Part shown: piece by piece, positions 50,913 to 59,681 of the stretch
Layout of the letters: every line of letters begins with the position of its first letter
Position numbering within the stretch: position 1 is the first letter of the stretch
NCBI RefSeq assembly: GCF_002798305.1
Contig: NZ_PCGR01000001.1
Coordinates: 186,001-250,000, forward strand
DNA length: 64,000 nucleotides
Direction: 5' to 3'
From: Chryseomicrobium excrementi
Lineage (GTDB): Bacteria; Bacillota; Bacilli; Bacillales_A; Planococcaceae
Position numbers and translations under genes: made by a program
The notes under the pieces: generated by a model
The model's input: only the letters and a program-made list of their open reading frames with translations
Database searches by the model: none
What the model was told of the DNA's origin: nothing

Positions 50913-51434
50913 GTGGTAAACAATTTTATACCTTCTCAATTCGTGAAGAGCGTATTTCAAATAACCCCAGAAGAGTTAACAGCTAAAGGTATCAGAGGTA
51001 TTATTACCGATTTAGACAATACTCTTGTCGAGTGGGACCGTCCAGACGCAACACCGCAGCTGGTAAAGTGGTTCTCGTCCATGCAGCAAGCGGGCATTCA
51101 AGTGACGATTGTATCGAATAATAATGAAATGCGGGTGAAGGCCTTCGCAGACCCGATGCAGATTCCGTTTATTTATAAAGCGAGAAAACCGTTCCGCAAA
51201 GCGTTCTTATCAGCTCTTCGCTTGATGGGACTAAAAAGAGAACAAGTTGTTGTGATCGGTGATCAATTGTTGACGGACGTCTTAGGTGGCAACCGCTTGA
51301 AACTGCATACGATACTTGTGATTCCTGTCGCGAAATCAGACGGGTTCTTTACTCGTTTCAACCGCCTTGTAGAACGTCGTATCTTTAGTTATTTAAAACG
51401 TCAAGGTCATATCATGTGGGGAGATGAATCTTAA
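50913..51434 (+). CDS. yqeG: YqeG family HAD phosphatase
   Basis: HAD hydrolase, subfamily IIIA, related to phosphatidylglycerophosphate phosphatases. DLDNTLVEWD (catalytic Asp pair) near residue 32, VSNNNEMR, and VIGDQLLTDVLGGN. 173 residues. First of the conserved yqeG-yqeH-aroE-yqeI-nadD-yqeK-rsfS-yqeM run; GTG start. Just after psd, so a role in phospholipid metabolism is conceivable. Confidence 0.92.
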   Translation: MVNNFIPSQFVKSVFQITPEELTAKGIRGIITDLDNTLVEWDRPDATPQLVKWFSSMQQAGIQVTIVSNNNEMRVKAFADPMQIPFIYKARKPFRKAFLSALRLMGLKREQVVVIGDQLLTDVLGGNRLKLHTILVIPVAKSDGFFTRFNRLVERRIFSYLKRQGHIMWGDES

Positions 51435-52534
51435 TGGAACAACTACAATGTATCGGCTGTGGTGTGGCCATTCAAACAGAAGACCCTACAAAACTAGGGT
51501 ATGCACCTGCATCGAGTCTAGAAAAAGAAGAAGTGATCTGTCAGCGCTGCTTCAGACTGAAAAACTACAATGAAATTCAGCCGGTCGAGTTAACAGATGA
51601 TGACTTTTTAAAGATATTAAATGGTCTAGGAAGTCAAAAAGGGTTGATCGTTAAAATTGTCGACATCTTCGATTTTAATGGTAGCTGGTTACCAGGTCTT
51701 CACCGGTTCGTTGGCAACAACCCCGTCTTGTTGATTGCAAACAAAGCGGATCTGTTACCGAAATCAGTAAAGAAAAACAAAGTAATCAATTGGTTGAAAC
51801 GTGAAGCGAAATCATTAGGCTTACAAACGACAGATATTCTGCTAGTCAGTGCTGCCAAAGGACAAGGTATGGTAGAGGCTATGGAAGCAATTGAGCACTT
51901 GCGCCGTGGTGAGAATGTTTATGTAGTAGGTTCTACAAACGTAGGGAAATCTACTTTTATCAACCGTATCATCAAGCAAGCTACTGGAGAAGACCAAGTC
52001 ATCACGACTTCTCAGTTCCCAGGAACGACGCTTGATATGATTCAAATTCCAATGGATGACGGCAAATATATTTGCGACACTCCAGGAATCATCAATCATC
52101 ATCAGATTGCACATTATGTGGCACCATCGGAATTGAAATTAATTTTACCTAAAAATGAAATCAAACCAAAGGTCTATCAGCTTAATCCAGAGCAAACATT
52201 ATTTATCGGTGGCCTTGCTCGATTTGATTTCGTTAAAGGGGAACGATCAGCCTTTACTGCACATTTGTCTAACCAATTGACGATTCACCGTACAAAGCTA
52301 TCGAACGCAGATGCTCTCTATGCGGAACATAAAGGGGACCTGTTGTCACCACCAGGCAAAGATGTAGCAGCAGAGTATCCAGAGCTCGTACGTCATGAGT
52401 TTTCGATCAAAGCTCCGAAGACGGATATCGTGTTCTCTGGACTCGGTTGGATCACATGTCAAACAGCGAATGTTGTTGTGGCCGCTCATGTTCCAAAAGG
52501 AGTTGCAGTGATGGTCCGTCCATCACTCATTTAA
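51434..52534 (+). CDS. yqeH: Circularly permuted ribosome biogenesis GTPase YqeH
   Basis: GTPase for 30S assembly. An N-terminal zinc finger (CIGCGV ... CQRC) precedes the permuted G domain in the order NKADLLPKS (G4), GSTNVGKSTFINR (G1), TTLDM and DTPG (G3), then a C-terminal RNA-binding domain. 366 residues. The ATG overlaps the yqeG stop. Confidence 0.96.
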   Translation: MEQLQCIGCGVAIQTEDPTKLGYAPASSLEKEEVICQRCFRLKNYNEIQPVELTDDDFLKILNGLGSQKGLIVKIVDIFDFNGSWLPGLHRFVGNNPVLLIANKADLLPKSVKKNKVINWLKREAKSLGLQTTDILLVSAAKGQGMVEAMEAIEHLRRGENVYVVGSTNVGKSTFINRIIKQATGEDQVITTSQFPGTTLDMIQIPMDDGKYICDTPGIINHHQIAHYVAPSELKLILPKNEIKPKVYQLNPEQTLFIGGLARFDFVKGERSAFTAHLSNQLTIHRTKLSNADALYAEHKGDLLSPPGKDVAAEYPELVRHEFSIKAPKTDIVFSGLGWITCQTANVVVAAHVPKGVAVMVRPSLI

Positions 52535-52538
52535 TACT

Positions 52539-53351
52539 ATGAAAAAGTGGTATGCCGTGCTTGGGAATCCCATCCATCATTCTATCTCACCAAAGATGCA
52601 TGACCTTTGGTTTCAGCAAAATGCCATCGACGCATCTTACATTCCTATCTTTGTTGAACGAGACAAACTGCAAGAAACAGTGGTATCGTTAGCTCTTTTA
52701 GGATGCAGTGGCTTTAACGTCACGGTTCCATTTAAGGAAGAAATCATCGCATATCTGGATGAGCTAGATGCTTCAGCAGCACTTGCAGGAGCCGTGAATA
52801 CAGTCGTCAGGCGAGATGGGAAATGGGTTGGCTACAATACGGATGGTTTAGGACTGCTTGCAAACATTCCAAATCTCAGTCATGATAGCCGAGTTTTACT
52901 AGTAGGTGCCGGAGGGGCAGCTAGAGGTATAGTGGCTGCACTTTCACAAAAAGGCATCAAAGATGTGACCATTACCAATCGTACTTCGGAAAAAGCTTCT
53001 CGTCTAGCACAGGAATTTGAAGTGAATGAAATGAATCTTAGTGAAGTCTCAGCTATCTTTTCTACATTTGATGTGGTCATCCAGACGACTTCTGTCGGAA
53101 TGGACAGTTTGGAGACGCCGCTTTCTAATCCGAACTGGACAAGTTCTATGCTAGCAGTCGATATCATCTATTCACCACCGGAAACGGTATTTTTAAAACA
53201 AGCAAGACAGCAAGGAGCCACCACCATGAACGGATTATCCATGTTGATTGGGCAAGGAGCGCTTGCATTTGAATTATGGACGGGCATTCAGCCGGACCAA
53301 CAAGAAATACGAAAGACGATATTTCGTCATGAAGGAGAACAACCATGTTAA
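52539..53351 (+). CDS. aroE: Shikimate dehydrogenase
   Basis: NADPH-dependent step of the shikimate pathway. NPIHHSISPKMHDLWF, NVTVPFKEE (catalytic Lys), the nucleotide-binding GAGGAARGIV and NGLSMLIGQGALAFELW. 270 residues. 4 nt after yqeH and overlapping yqeI by 7 nt. Confidence 0.96.
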   Translation: MKKWYAVLGNPIHHSISPKMHDLWFQQNAIDASYIPIFVERDKLQETVVSLALLGCSGFNVTVPFKEEIIAYLDELDASAALAGAVNTVVRRDGKWVGYNTDGLGLLANIPNLSHDSRVLLVGAGGAARGIVAALSQKGIKDVTITNRTSEKASRLAQEFEVNEMNLSEVSAIFSTFDVVIQTTSVGMDSLETPLSNPNWTSSMLAVDIIYSPPETVFLKQARQQGATTMNGLSMLIGQGALAFELWTGIQPDQQEIRKTIFRHEGEQPC

Positions 53352-53641
53352 CAGGGAAACAAAAACGATTTTTACGCAGCGAAGCACACCATGTAGCACC
53401 CATCTTTCAAGTAGGTAAAGGTGGCGTCAATGAACAAATGATCAAACAAATCCAAGAAGCGCTTGAAGTGCGTGAGTTGATCAAAATCTCTATCTTGCAA
53501 AACTGTGAAGAGGATAAACACGTAGTGGCGGAAGAGTTAGCTTCAAAAACCGGTGCTGAGCTTGTTCAGTTGATCGGTCTCACAGTCGTGCTTTATAAAG
53601 AGTCTGTGAACAAGAAAAAGATTTTATTGCCACGCGCATAA
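53345..53641 (+). CDS. yqeI: CRM-domain RNA-binding protein YqeI (YhbY family)
   Basis: Small KH-like CRM protein associated with 50S precursors. LTGKQKRFLRSEAHHVAPIF then QVGKGGVN (GxxG loop) and LIGLTVVLYKES. 98 residues. GAAGGAG 8 nt before the ATG, inside aroE. Confidence 0.94.
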   Translation: MLTGKQKRFLRSEAHHVAPIFQVGKGGVNEQMIKQIQEALEVRELIKISILQNCEEDKHVVAEELASKTGAELVQLIGLTVVLYKESVNKKKILLPRA

Positions 53642-53643
53642 TT

Positions 53644-54219
53644 ATGAAAAAGATAGGTCTTGTAGGGGGTACCTTTAATCCGCCACATTATGGGCACCTG
53701 CTGATTGCAAGTGAAGTGAAAGAAGCGTTAGGTTTGGATGAGATGCACTTCCTACCTGCTGCTCAGTCTCCGTTTAAAGAGAAAAATAGACGAGTGACAG
53801 ATGCTCATCGACTAAACATGCTGACGTTAGCTCTTCAGGAGCTGCCGGACAGTTCAGTTGAAACGATTGAACTTGAACGTGGAGGTGTGTCTTATACATT
53901 TGATACGGTAACGGCACTTGTTGAGTCCAATCCAGATACTCACTATTATTTTTTAATTGGGGCGGACCAAGTAGAGAAGCTTGGAGACTGGTACAAGATT
54001 GAGGAGCTCGTGAAGCTAGTTACTATTGTGGCGGTCCCACGTCCTGGCTATTCCCTACAAACGGACTATCCGGTACAGTTTGTGACGATTCCAGAGCTTA
54101 ACGTTTCTTCAACAGAGCTGCGTCGTCGTCTTCAACAAGGAATCTCGACACGCTTCTTAATGCCACGAACTGTGGCAGCTTATTGTGACAAGGAGGGTCT
54201 TTATGTGGACACGAAGTGA
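53644..54219 (+). CDS. nadD: Nicotinate-nucleotide adenylyltransferase
   Basis: Forms deamido-NAD from nicotinate mononucleotide, the step shared by de novo and salvage routes. GGTFNPPHYGHLLIA (nucleotide-binding HxGH), YYFLIGADQVEKL and the C-terminal VSSTELRRRL. 191 residues. 2 nt after yqeI. Retention agrees with a niacin-fed pathway controlled by niaR. Confidence 0.96.
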   Translation: MKKIGLVGGTFNPPHYGHLLIASEVKEALGLDEMHFLPAAQSPFKEKNRRVTDAHRLNMLTLALQELPDSSVETIELERGGVSYTFDTVTALVESNPDTHYYFLIGADQVEKLGDWYKIEELVKLVTIVAVPRPGYSLQTDYPVQFVTIPELNVSSTELRRRLQQGISTRFLMPRTVAAYCDKEGLYVDTK

Positions 54220-54760
54220 CTTGTTACCGATTATCCGGTCTCGTATGACTGAAAAACGCTACATCCATACAATAGGAGTAGCCGATACAGCCATGGTTCT
54301 TGCTACACAAGAGGGTGTCGATCCTCAAAAAGCAGAACTTGCCGGGTTGTTGCACGATATCTGCAAGTATGCAGACATGGAATGGATGGCCCAGCAAATA
54401 AAAGAACATGACTTGAACCAACAGCTACTCGAGTTTCATCACGAGCTGTGGCATGGTCCGGTAGGCAGTATTGTGGCTAAACAAGAATTCGGGATACACG
54501 ATGAAGACATCTTGAATGCAATCTATTACCACACTTCTGGGAGAGCCGGAATGTCAAAGTTAGAAAAAATTATCTATGTGGCTGATATGATTGAACCTTC
54601 GAGAAACTTCCCGAAAGTAGAGAAGCTGCGGGAGTTTGCTGCTCAAGATCTAGAGCTTGCAATGAAGTACGGCGTACGTCATACGTTACAACATTTACTC
54701 AAACAAAAACAAACGGTATATCCGGATTCACTTTTGTGTTATAACAATTGTTGGAAATAA
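54203..54760 (+). CDS. yqeK: HD-domain Ap4A hydrolase YqeK
   Basis: Symmetrical diadenosine tetraphosphate hydrolase family. HD signature: RYIHTIGVADTA, LLHDICKY (HD), HGPVGS, AIYYHTSGR and VADMIEPSR. The ATG at 54203 has AAGGAGG 6 nt upstream and overlaps the end of nadD; 185 residues. Confidence 0.93.
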   Translation: MWTRSDLLPIIRSRMTEKRYIHTIGVADTAMVLATQEGVDPQKAELAGLLHDICKYADMEWMAQQIKEHDLNQQLLEFHHELWHGPVGSIVAKQEFGIHDEDILNAIYYHTSGRAGMSKLEKIIYVADMIEPSRNFPKVEKLREFAAQDLELAMKYGVRHTLQHLLKQKQTVYPDSLLCYNNCWK

Positions 54761-54775
54761 GAAAGGGAAGATCGA

Positions 54776-55129
54776 ATGAACTCTGAAACATTAATGAAAC
54801 TCGCAGCACAAGCTGCAGATGATAAAAAAGCACAAGATATCGTAGTCCTAAACATGCAAGGGGTCTCTCCGATTGCAGATTACTTCGTGATCTGTCATGC
54901 CAATTCTGATCGCCAAGTTCAAGCGATTGCGAAAGAGATCAAAGACAAAGCGGAGGAGCAACAGATCCATGTAAAACGCATGGAAGGGTATGATGAAGGC
55001 CGTTGGGTACTAATTGACCTTGGCGATGTTGTAGCACATGTTTTCCACCGAGATGAGCGCGATTATTATAATCTAGAACGCCTTTGGGGAGACGCTCCGA
55101 TCGAGTTCATCGAGCTAGCAGCAGACTAA
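54776..55129 (+). CDS. rsfS: Ribosomal silencing factor RsfS
   Basis: Binds L14 and blocks subunit joining in starved cells. DUF143 landmarks ISDYFV-like IADYFVICHANSDRQVQAIA, and WVLIDLGDVVAHVFHRDERDYYNLERLW (given here only as marker region, about 80-107). 117 residues. AAAGGGAAG before the ATG; stop overlaps yqeM. Confidence 0.95.
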   Translation: MNSETLMKLAAQAADDKKAQDIVVLNMQGVSPIADYFVICHANSDRQVQAIAKEIKDKAEEQQIHVKRMEGYDEGRWVLIDLGDVVAHVFHRDERDYYNLERLWGDAPIEFIELAAD

Positions 55130-55131
55130 TG

Positions 55132-55854
55132 ATGTACGAGCGTTTTGCACATGTATACGATGAATTGATGGCAGACATCCCGTACGAAAACTATTTGGCT
55201 TGGATGGTTCATGAAGTCGGTGAATTGCGCGGAAAAACTGTAGTAGATTTAGGCTGTGGAACGGGAACACTATCGATACCTTTAGCTCATATGGGGGCGG
55301 ATGTCATCGGTATCGACCTTTCCCAACAAATGATCGACCAAGCGACTTCTAAAGCTTTAGAAGAAGAGGCGCAAGTTGATTTTCATTGTGCATCGATGAC
55401 AGAGTTTTCGGTCGCGACTCCGGTAGATGTGGTGGTCATCGCAATCGATTCGTTGAATTATCTGGTCGATGAAACGCAAGTGAAGCAGACGTTTGAGAAG
55501 GTCTTTCAAGCCCTGAAGCCAGGCGGCAAATTGTTTTTCGATGTGCATTCGATTGACAAGATCGCAGCCTACCTAGATGGTCCTTTTATTTATGAAGATG
55601 AAGATGTGGCCTATATGTGGAGTACAGAACCAGGTGAAGTACCTCATTCTGTTTATCATGATATAACGTTTTTTGTAAAAACAGATGAAGACTTATATGA
55701 ACGCTTTGAAGAGCATCATTACCAGCGAACTTTTGAGATTGATTCCTATAAAAAATGGCTCCAAGAGACTGGCTTCTCGTCTAGTTTAGAAGCTTCCGGG
55801 ATCTTCGGGAACGAACACGTCAATCTGCGTCATTTTATTCTAGCAACAAAATAA
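55132..55854 (+). CDS. SAM-dependent methyltransferase YqeM
   Basis: Class I methyltransferase: VVDLGCGTGTLSIPLA (motif I, about 38-53), GADVIGIDLSQQMI, VVVIAIDSLNYL. 240 residues; the ATG at 55129 directly before it is an equal alternative. Conserved position after rsfS, before the comE operon. Substrate unknown. Confidence 0.88.
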   Translation: MYERFAHVYDELMADIPYENYLAWMVHEVGELRGKTVVDLGCGTGTLSIPLAHMGADVIGIDLSQQMIDQATSKALEEEAQVDFHCASMTEFSVATPVDVVVIAIDSLNYLVDETQVKQTFEKVFQALKPGGKLFFDVHSIDKIAAYLDGPFIYEDEDVAYMWSTEPGEVPHSVYHDITFFVKTDEDLYERFEEHHYQRTFEIDSYKKWLQETGFSSSLEASGIFGNEHVNLRHFILATK

Positions 55855-55857
55855 CAC

Positions 55858-55886
55858 TTCCTGTTTTGGGGCAATTGCAGTATAGT
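55858..55886 (+). promoter_or_regulatory. Probable comEA promoter
   Basis: TATAGT at 55881-55886 with TTCCTG at 55858-55863, 17-nt spacer; transcription would start near 55893, upstream of the GGGAGG site at 55916. Confidence 0.4.
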
Positions 55887-55928
55887 GAGACTATCTCCTG
55901 CGATTCCCCCAAATTGGGAGGTTTTTCT

Positions 55929-56507
55929 ATTTATCCAAAGCCATTCTACAAAACTACCACATTTTATGTCTCCGTAACCATCGCAACCCTCGTCATCTTA
56001 AGTGTCCTTTGGATGATGACCCGCAGCCCTCAACCTGAACTGACACCGTTAGCAGCTACTTCCATTAGTGAGCAACCACCAGCTATTGAATCAGACCCTG
56101 ACTTTATTGTTGTGGAAATTAAAGGTGCTATAAGCCAGCCAGGTGTCTATGAAATGCCGTTTGGTAGTCGATTGATTGCACTGATAGACAAAGCTGGCGG
56201 GCTACTAGAATTGAGTGATAGCAACCAGATCAATCAAGCCGCTCTACTAGTCGATGAAGAATCGATCTATATCCCCACAATAGGCGAGGTCACGACTACA
56301 ACTGAAAGCGAATCAGAGCTAATCGATATCAATTCTGCAGATGCGACACTGCTTCAAACACTCCCAGGAATCGGCCCCGCAAAAGCCGATGCCATCATTG
56401 CATATAGAGAAGCAACTCCATTTCAGACAGTGGACGATTTGTCACAAGTAGATGGAATAGGCGACAAGACACTTGAACAACTGCGTCCTTTGATTCGTGT
56501 AAAGTAG
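55929..56507 (+). CDS. comEA: Competence DNA receptor ComEA
   Basis: Membrane-anchored double-stranded DNA receptor for transformation. One N-terminal transmembrane helix (about 10-30, VSVTIATLVILSVLWMM), an SLBB/OB-like domain (about 55-125: VEIKGAISQPGVYEMPFGS), and tandem helix-hairpin-helix (INSADATLLQTLPGIGPAKA ... VDGIGDKTLEQL, 130-192). 192 residues. The start is uncertain: no ATG is in frame; GGGAGG (55916-55921) lies 7 nt before ATT at 55929, while in-frame TTG codons at 55914 and 55866 lack a site. Confidence 0.88.
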   Translation: MYPKPFYKTTTFYVSVTIATLVILSVLWMMTRSPQPELTPLAATSISEQPPAIESDPDFIVVEIKGAISQPGVYEMPFGSRLIALIDKAGGLLELSDSNQINQAALLVDEESIYIPTIGEVTTTTESESELIDINSADATLLQTLPGIGPAKADAIIAYREATPFQTVDDLSQVDGIGDKTLEQLRPLIRVK

Positions 56508-56508
56508 G

Positions 56509-56538
56509 TTGACGGTATCGATTTTTAATAGGTACACT
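56509..56538 (+). promoter_or_regulatory. Possible comEB promoter
   Basis: TTGACG at 56509-56514 and TACACT at 56533-56538, 18-nt spacer, in the 52-nt gap between comEA and comEB; would let comEB be transcribed apart from comEA. Confidence 0.45.
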
Positions 56539-56559
56539 TGTAAAAAAGGGGGAATCGTC

Positions 56560-57141
56560 GTGGAGAGAATAACGTGGGATCAATTTTTTCTTGCCCAGTG
56601 CCATTTGCTAGCACTGCGTAGCACCTGTACTCGACTGGCTGTTGGAGCTGTAATTGTTAGGGACCGCAGAATTATCGCTGGTGGTTACAATGGTTCAATT
56701 TCAGGAGGCGATCATTGTATCGATCAAGGCTGTTATGTGGTCGATAATCACTGTGTCCGTACGATTCATGCAGAGATGAATGCCTTATTGCAATGCGCCA
56801 AATATGGTGTGTCTGTTAGTGGAGCAGATTTGTATGTCACGCATTTTCCGTGCTTGCCATGCACGAAGTCCATTATACAGTCAGGTATCAAGCGCCTCTA
56901 TTATGCGATGGACTATAAGAACAATACATATGCAATCGAGCTATTAGAGCAAGCGGGTATTGAAGTGTTGCACGTACCATTTGATCCTCGGAAAGTTGAT
57001 TTCTTAGCTCCTGAAAAAGAAGATTTGGTCCGAGAATTGTTACATGAGCTAGCAGCAAAGACTGGAGAGCAAGACAAGATTGAGGCTTACACGGAAAAGG
57101 TGGATGCCTTATTTGGTCATAGCGAAAAAGTTACAAAATAA
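56560..57141 (+). CDS. comEB: dCMP deaminase family protein ComEB
   Basis: Zinc deaminase converting dCMP to dUMP, in the comE operon though not needed for transformation in B. subtilis. Zinc site HAEMNALLQ (catalytic Glu) and FPCLPCTKSII, with extra Cys/His in DHCIDQGCYVVDNHC. GTG start at 56560, GGGGGA 6 nt upstream; 193 residues. Confidence 0.94.
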   Translation: MERITWDQFFLAQCHLLALRSTCTRLAVGAVIVRDRRIIAGGYNGSISGGDHCIDQGCYVVDNHCVRTIHAEMNALLQCAKYGVSVSGADLYVTHFPCLPCTKSIIQSGIKRLYYAMDYKNNTYAIELLEQAGIEVLHVPFDPRKVDFLAPEKEDLVRELLHELAAKTGEQDKIEAYTEKVDALFGHSEKVTK

Positions 57142-59401
57142 CTGGATTTATTTAGCTGGAGCAGCCATATTCGGCTGCTTCAGTGCATGGAATTCGCTGT
57201 TTTATTTTCTTGGCGTCATTGGGATTTCGCTGTTTTGTAACTGGCGTGTTTCTAAGACAGTCGCACTTTTAACATTTGCTATCGGCGTTGGTTTTTATAG
57301 CTATTCGCTGTTTCGAGTGCCTGAGCCTTTAGAAGATGTATCGCGAATACAAGCAACGATGACGGAACATATGAAACTAGATGGCGACCGTTTGACAGCT
57401 TTTGTTTTAACCGAAACAGGTGCGCGAGCGTTCATTTCATACAAAATCGAAAGTGAGCAACAAGTTAAGGAATTTGCTGAACAGAACTGGACTGGAAGAA
57501 AACTCGAGTTAGAAGTTGCTTTACCAGAACCACGACAATCCAGCCATCCGTTTGAATTTTCTTTTAAAACGTATTTGTTTTCTAAAGGCGCAGGGGGAAG
57601 TTATGAAGTAAGTTCAGTTCGTGTCGAGGGAGAAGCAGGTGGCCCATTATGGACACTACGCAAGTGGATGTCTTCGCTTCGTCAACATATCCATGAACAA
57701 GTTGTTCAAAAAGTGCCTCTTTCACTGCAAGACGAATTCTTAGCTCTAACTATCGGAGATCGCACGCTTGCGGATGACGATTCCCAAAGACTTTATCAGA
57801 AGCTTGGCATATCACATTTGTTTGCCATCTCGGGGTTACATGTGGCCTTATTAACGGGAGTTATCTATAAAATTTTGTTGCTACTATCGTTTAGAAGACT
57901 CCATATTTATGTCTCCGTACTTGCACTTGTCCCTTTTTATATGTTTTTAGCAGGAGGAGCACCTTCGATTGTAAGAGCTTCCTTATTAATTTTCGTTGCC
58001 ACTCTCCTAGTTATTTTTAAAATCAAGATTCCACCGTCTGACTTATTAGCAGGTGTTTTTCTTCTAACATTGCTTTATTTTCCTTTTTATTTACTGCAAC
58101 CAGGTTATCAGTTGTCATTTTTAGCAGTAACCAGTTTTGTTTTTTCGACAAAACTTCTTCGTCACAATTCCTTTTGGCTCTCCGCTTTTTTTACTACCGT
58201 TGTCTGTCAGTTGGCAGTTCTTCCCGTTATTCTTTATCACTTCCAGCAACTTTCTATCATATCTCTTCCACTCAATGTAGTGGCCATTCCTTTATTTACA
58301 TTTGTTATTATGCCCTTTAGCTTTTTTTATACAGGACTCGCCTTATTGCCTTTTGAACAACTACCACTCATCTCCAACTATGGATCGTTTCGAGGACTGA
58401 TTCAATTCCTTTTCGAGCTCAGTGCAAATCTTCCTTTCGCAGTCTGGACCCCACCATCGACGCGCTCCATCTTCCTTATTACCGTTGTTTTTGTGTGCGT
58501 TATTTTTTACGTCGCAGAAAAAAGAGTCTTTCTTGCTCTTGCACTCTTTTTAGTTGGATGTGCGTTATGGCAGCTACTCCCACAACTGAATGAACAGGCA
58601 AAGATCTCGTTTCTATATGTAGGGCAAGGTGACAGCACAGTAATTGAATTTCCATATAAAGAACAAGTAGTTGTAATCGATACAGGAGGTGTCGCAACTT
58701 TTTCTAAAGAACCCTGGCAAAAAAGAAATGGCTACGAGGTGGGGAGGTCGATTGTGACACCTTATCTGCGTTCTAAGGGCATCTCTACAATAGACGTATT
58801 AATGCTCACCCATGCGGATGCAGACCATACAGAGGGGGCAGAGGAGGTTTTAGAAGAATTTGAAGTGCGTCAGCTAATCATTCCACAAGGAATACTTAAA
58901 CTTGAAGAATTGCAAGATGTCATTGAAGTGGCTAAGAAAAAAGAAATCCCAGTTCATGAACTGATTGCTCCTCTAGAGCTCTCATCAACTTCCATGCGAG
59001 TTGTTCTGTTACCAGTTCCAGGTGTCTATCAGGGGAATGACAGCTCAATTGTAACGGTGGCAGAAGTCTACGGAACAAAAGTGGTGTTGTCTGGAGATTT
59101 AGAGATGGAAGGGGAAGGGAAGATGCTTCGGCAATACGGGGGCTATTTGAAAACTAGTGACGTAATCAAATTAGGACATCATGGAAGCAAGACATCGTCA
59201 ACTGAACAATGGCTCGACACAATAAATCCTGAAGTAGCTATTGGGAGTGCGGGAGAAAACAATCGCTACGGTCATCCGCACACAATTATTTTAGAACGCT
59301 TAAAAGCAAAGGATATTCCGTATCTCGGCACGCATGAGTTAGGCACTATTGAACTATTAATAGATTCTTCAGGAACACGTACATTTAAGACATTGGAATA
59401 A
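57104..59401 (+). CDS. comEC: Competence DNA channel protein ComEC
   Basis: Polytopic membrane protein for single-stranded DNA uptake. N-terminal helices and OB-type DUF4131 domain (about 1-200), Competence domain (about 210-480, GISHLFAISGLHVALLTG), and a C-terminal metallo-beta-lactamase domain with LTHADADHTEG, LSGDLE and LGHHGSKTSS. Start uncertain: ATG 57104 lies within comEB and its site (AAGGTGG) is very close. 765 residues. The full comEA-EB-EC set is intact. Confidence 0.93.
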   Translation: MPYLVIAKKLQNNWIYLAGAAIFGCFSAWNSLFYFLGVIGISLFCNWRVSKTVALLTFAIGVGFYSYSLFRVPEPLEDVSRIQATMTEHMKLDGDRLTAFVLTETGARAFISYKIESEQQVKEFAEQNWTGRKLELEVALPEPRQSSHPFEFSFKTYLFSKGAGGSYEVSSVRVEGEAGGPLWTLRKWMSSLRQHIHEQVVQKVPLSLQDEFLALTIGDRTLADDDSQRLYQKLGISHLFAISGLHVALLTGVIYKILLLLSFRRLHIYVSVLALVPFYMFLAGGAPSIVRASLLIFVATLLVIFKIKIPPSDLLAGVFLLTLLYFPFYLLQPGYQLSFLAVTSFVFSTKLLRHNSFWLSAFFTTVVCQLAVLPVILYHFQQLSIISLPLNVVAIPLFTFVIMPFSFFYTGLALLPFEQLPLISNYGSFRGLIQFLFELSANLPFAVWTPPSTRSIFLITVVFVCVIFYVAEKRVFLALALFLVGCALWQLLPQLNEQAKISFLYVGQGDSTVIEFPYKEQVVVIDTGGVATFSKEPWQKRNGYEVGRSIVTPYLRSKGISTIDVLMLTHADADHTEGAEEVLEEFEVRQLIIPQGILKLEELQDVIEVAKKKEIPVHELIAPLELSSTSMRVVLLPVPGVYQGNDSSIVTVAEVYGTKVVLSGDLEMEGEGKMLRQYGGYLKTSDVIKLGHHGSKTSSTEQWLDTINPEVAIGSAGENNRYGHPHTIILERLKAKDIPYLGTHELGTIELLIDSSGTRTFKTLE

Positions 59402-59423
59402 AAAAAAGACACCCAGTTGGGTG
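59402..59423 (-). terminator. Terminator after yqzM, shared with comEC end
   Basis: CACCC-aact-GGGTG, followed on the minus strand by TCTTTTTTT. Confidence 0.65.
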
Positions 59424-59438
59424 CCCGTGTGGCGCTTC

Positions 59439-59573
59439 TTAAGAAGCAACATATTGAATGACTACAGCTACAAAGAACATAATTGTGAAGAATGCAAAAG
59501 AGGCCACAAAACCTATTCCTGAGTCAATAGCGTCATTACGCTTTGACTGTACATTTTGCTCAAATTCGTTCAT
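59439..59573 (-). CDS. yqzM: YqzM family small membrane protein
   Basis: A 44-residue protein, MNEFEQNVQSKRNDAIDSG then one transmembrane helix (GFVASFAFFTIMFFVAVVIQ). Length, sequence style and place between comEC and holA on the opposite strand match B. subtilis yqzM. AGGAGG lies about 6 nt before the ATG. Function unknown. Confidence 0.88.
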   Translation of the reverse strand: MNEFEQNVQSKRNDAIDSGIGFVASFAFFTIMFFVAVVIQYVAS

Positions 59574-59681
59574 CTAAACCCCTCCTATGTCTTTTTAAGT
59601 ATAAACAATCCAATTAAAAAAATCTACACACAATGATGTGAACAATTTTTGTATAATAAGAGAGAAAGAGAGGTGTCTCTC

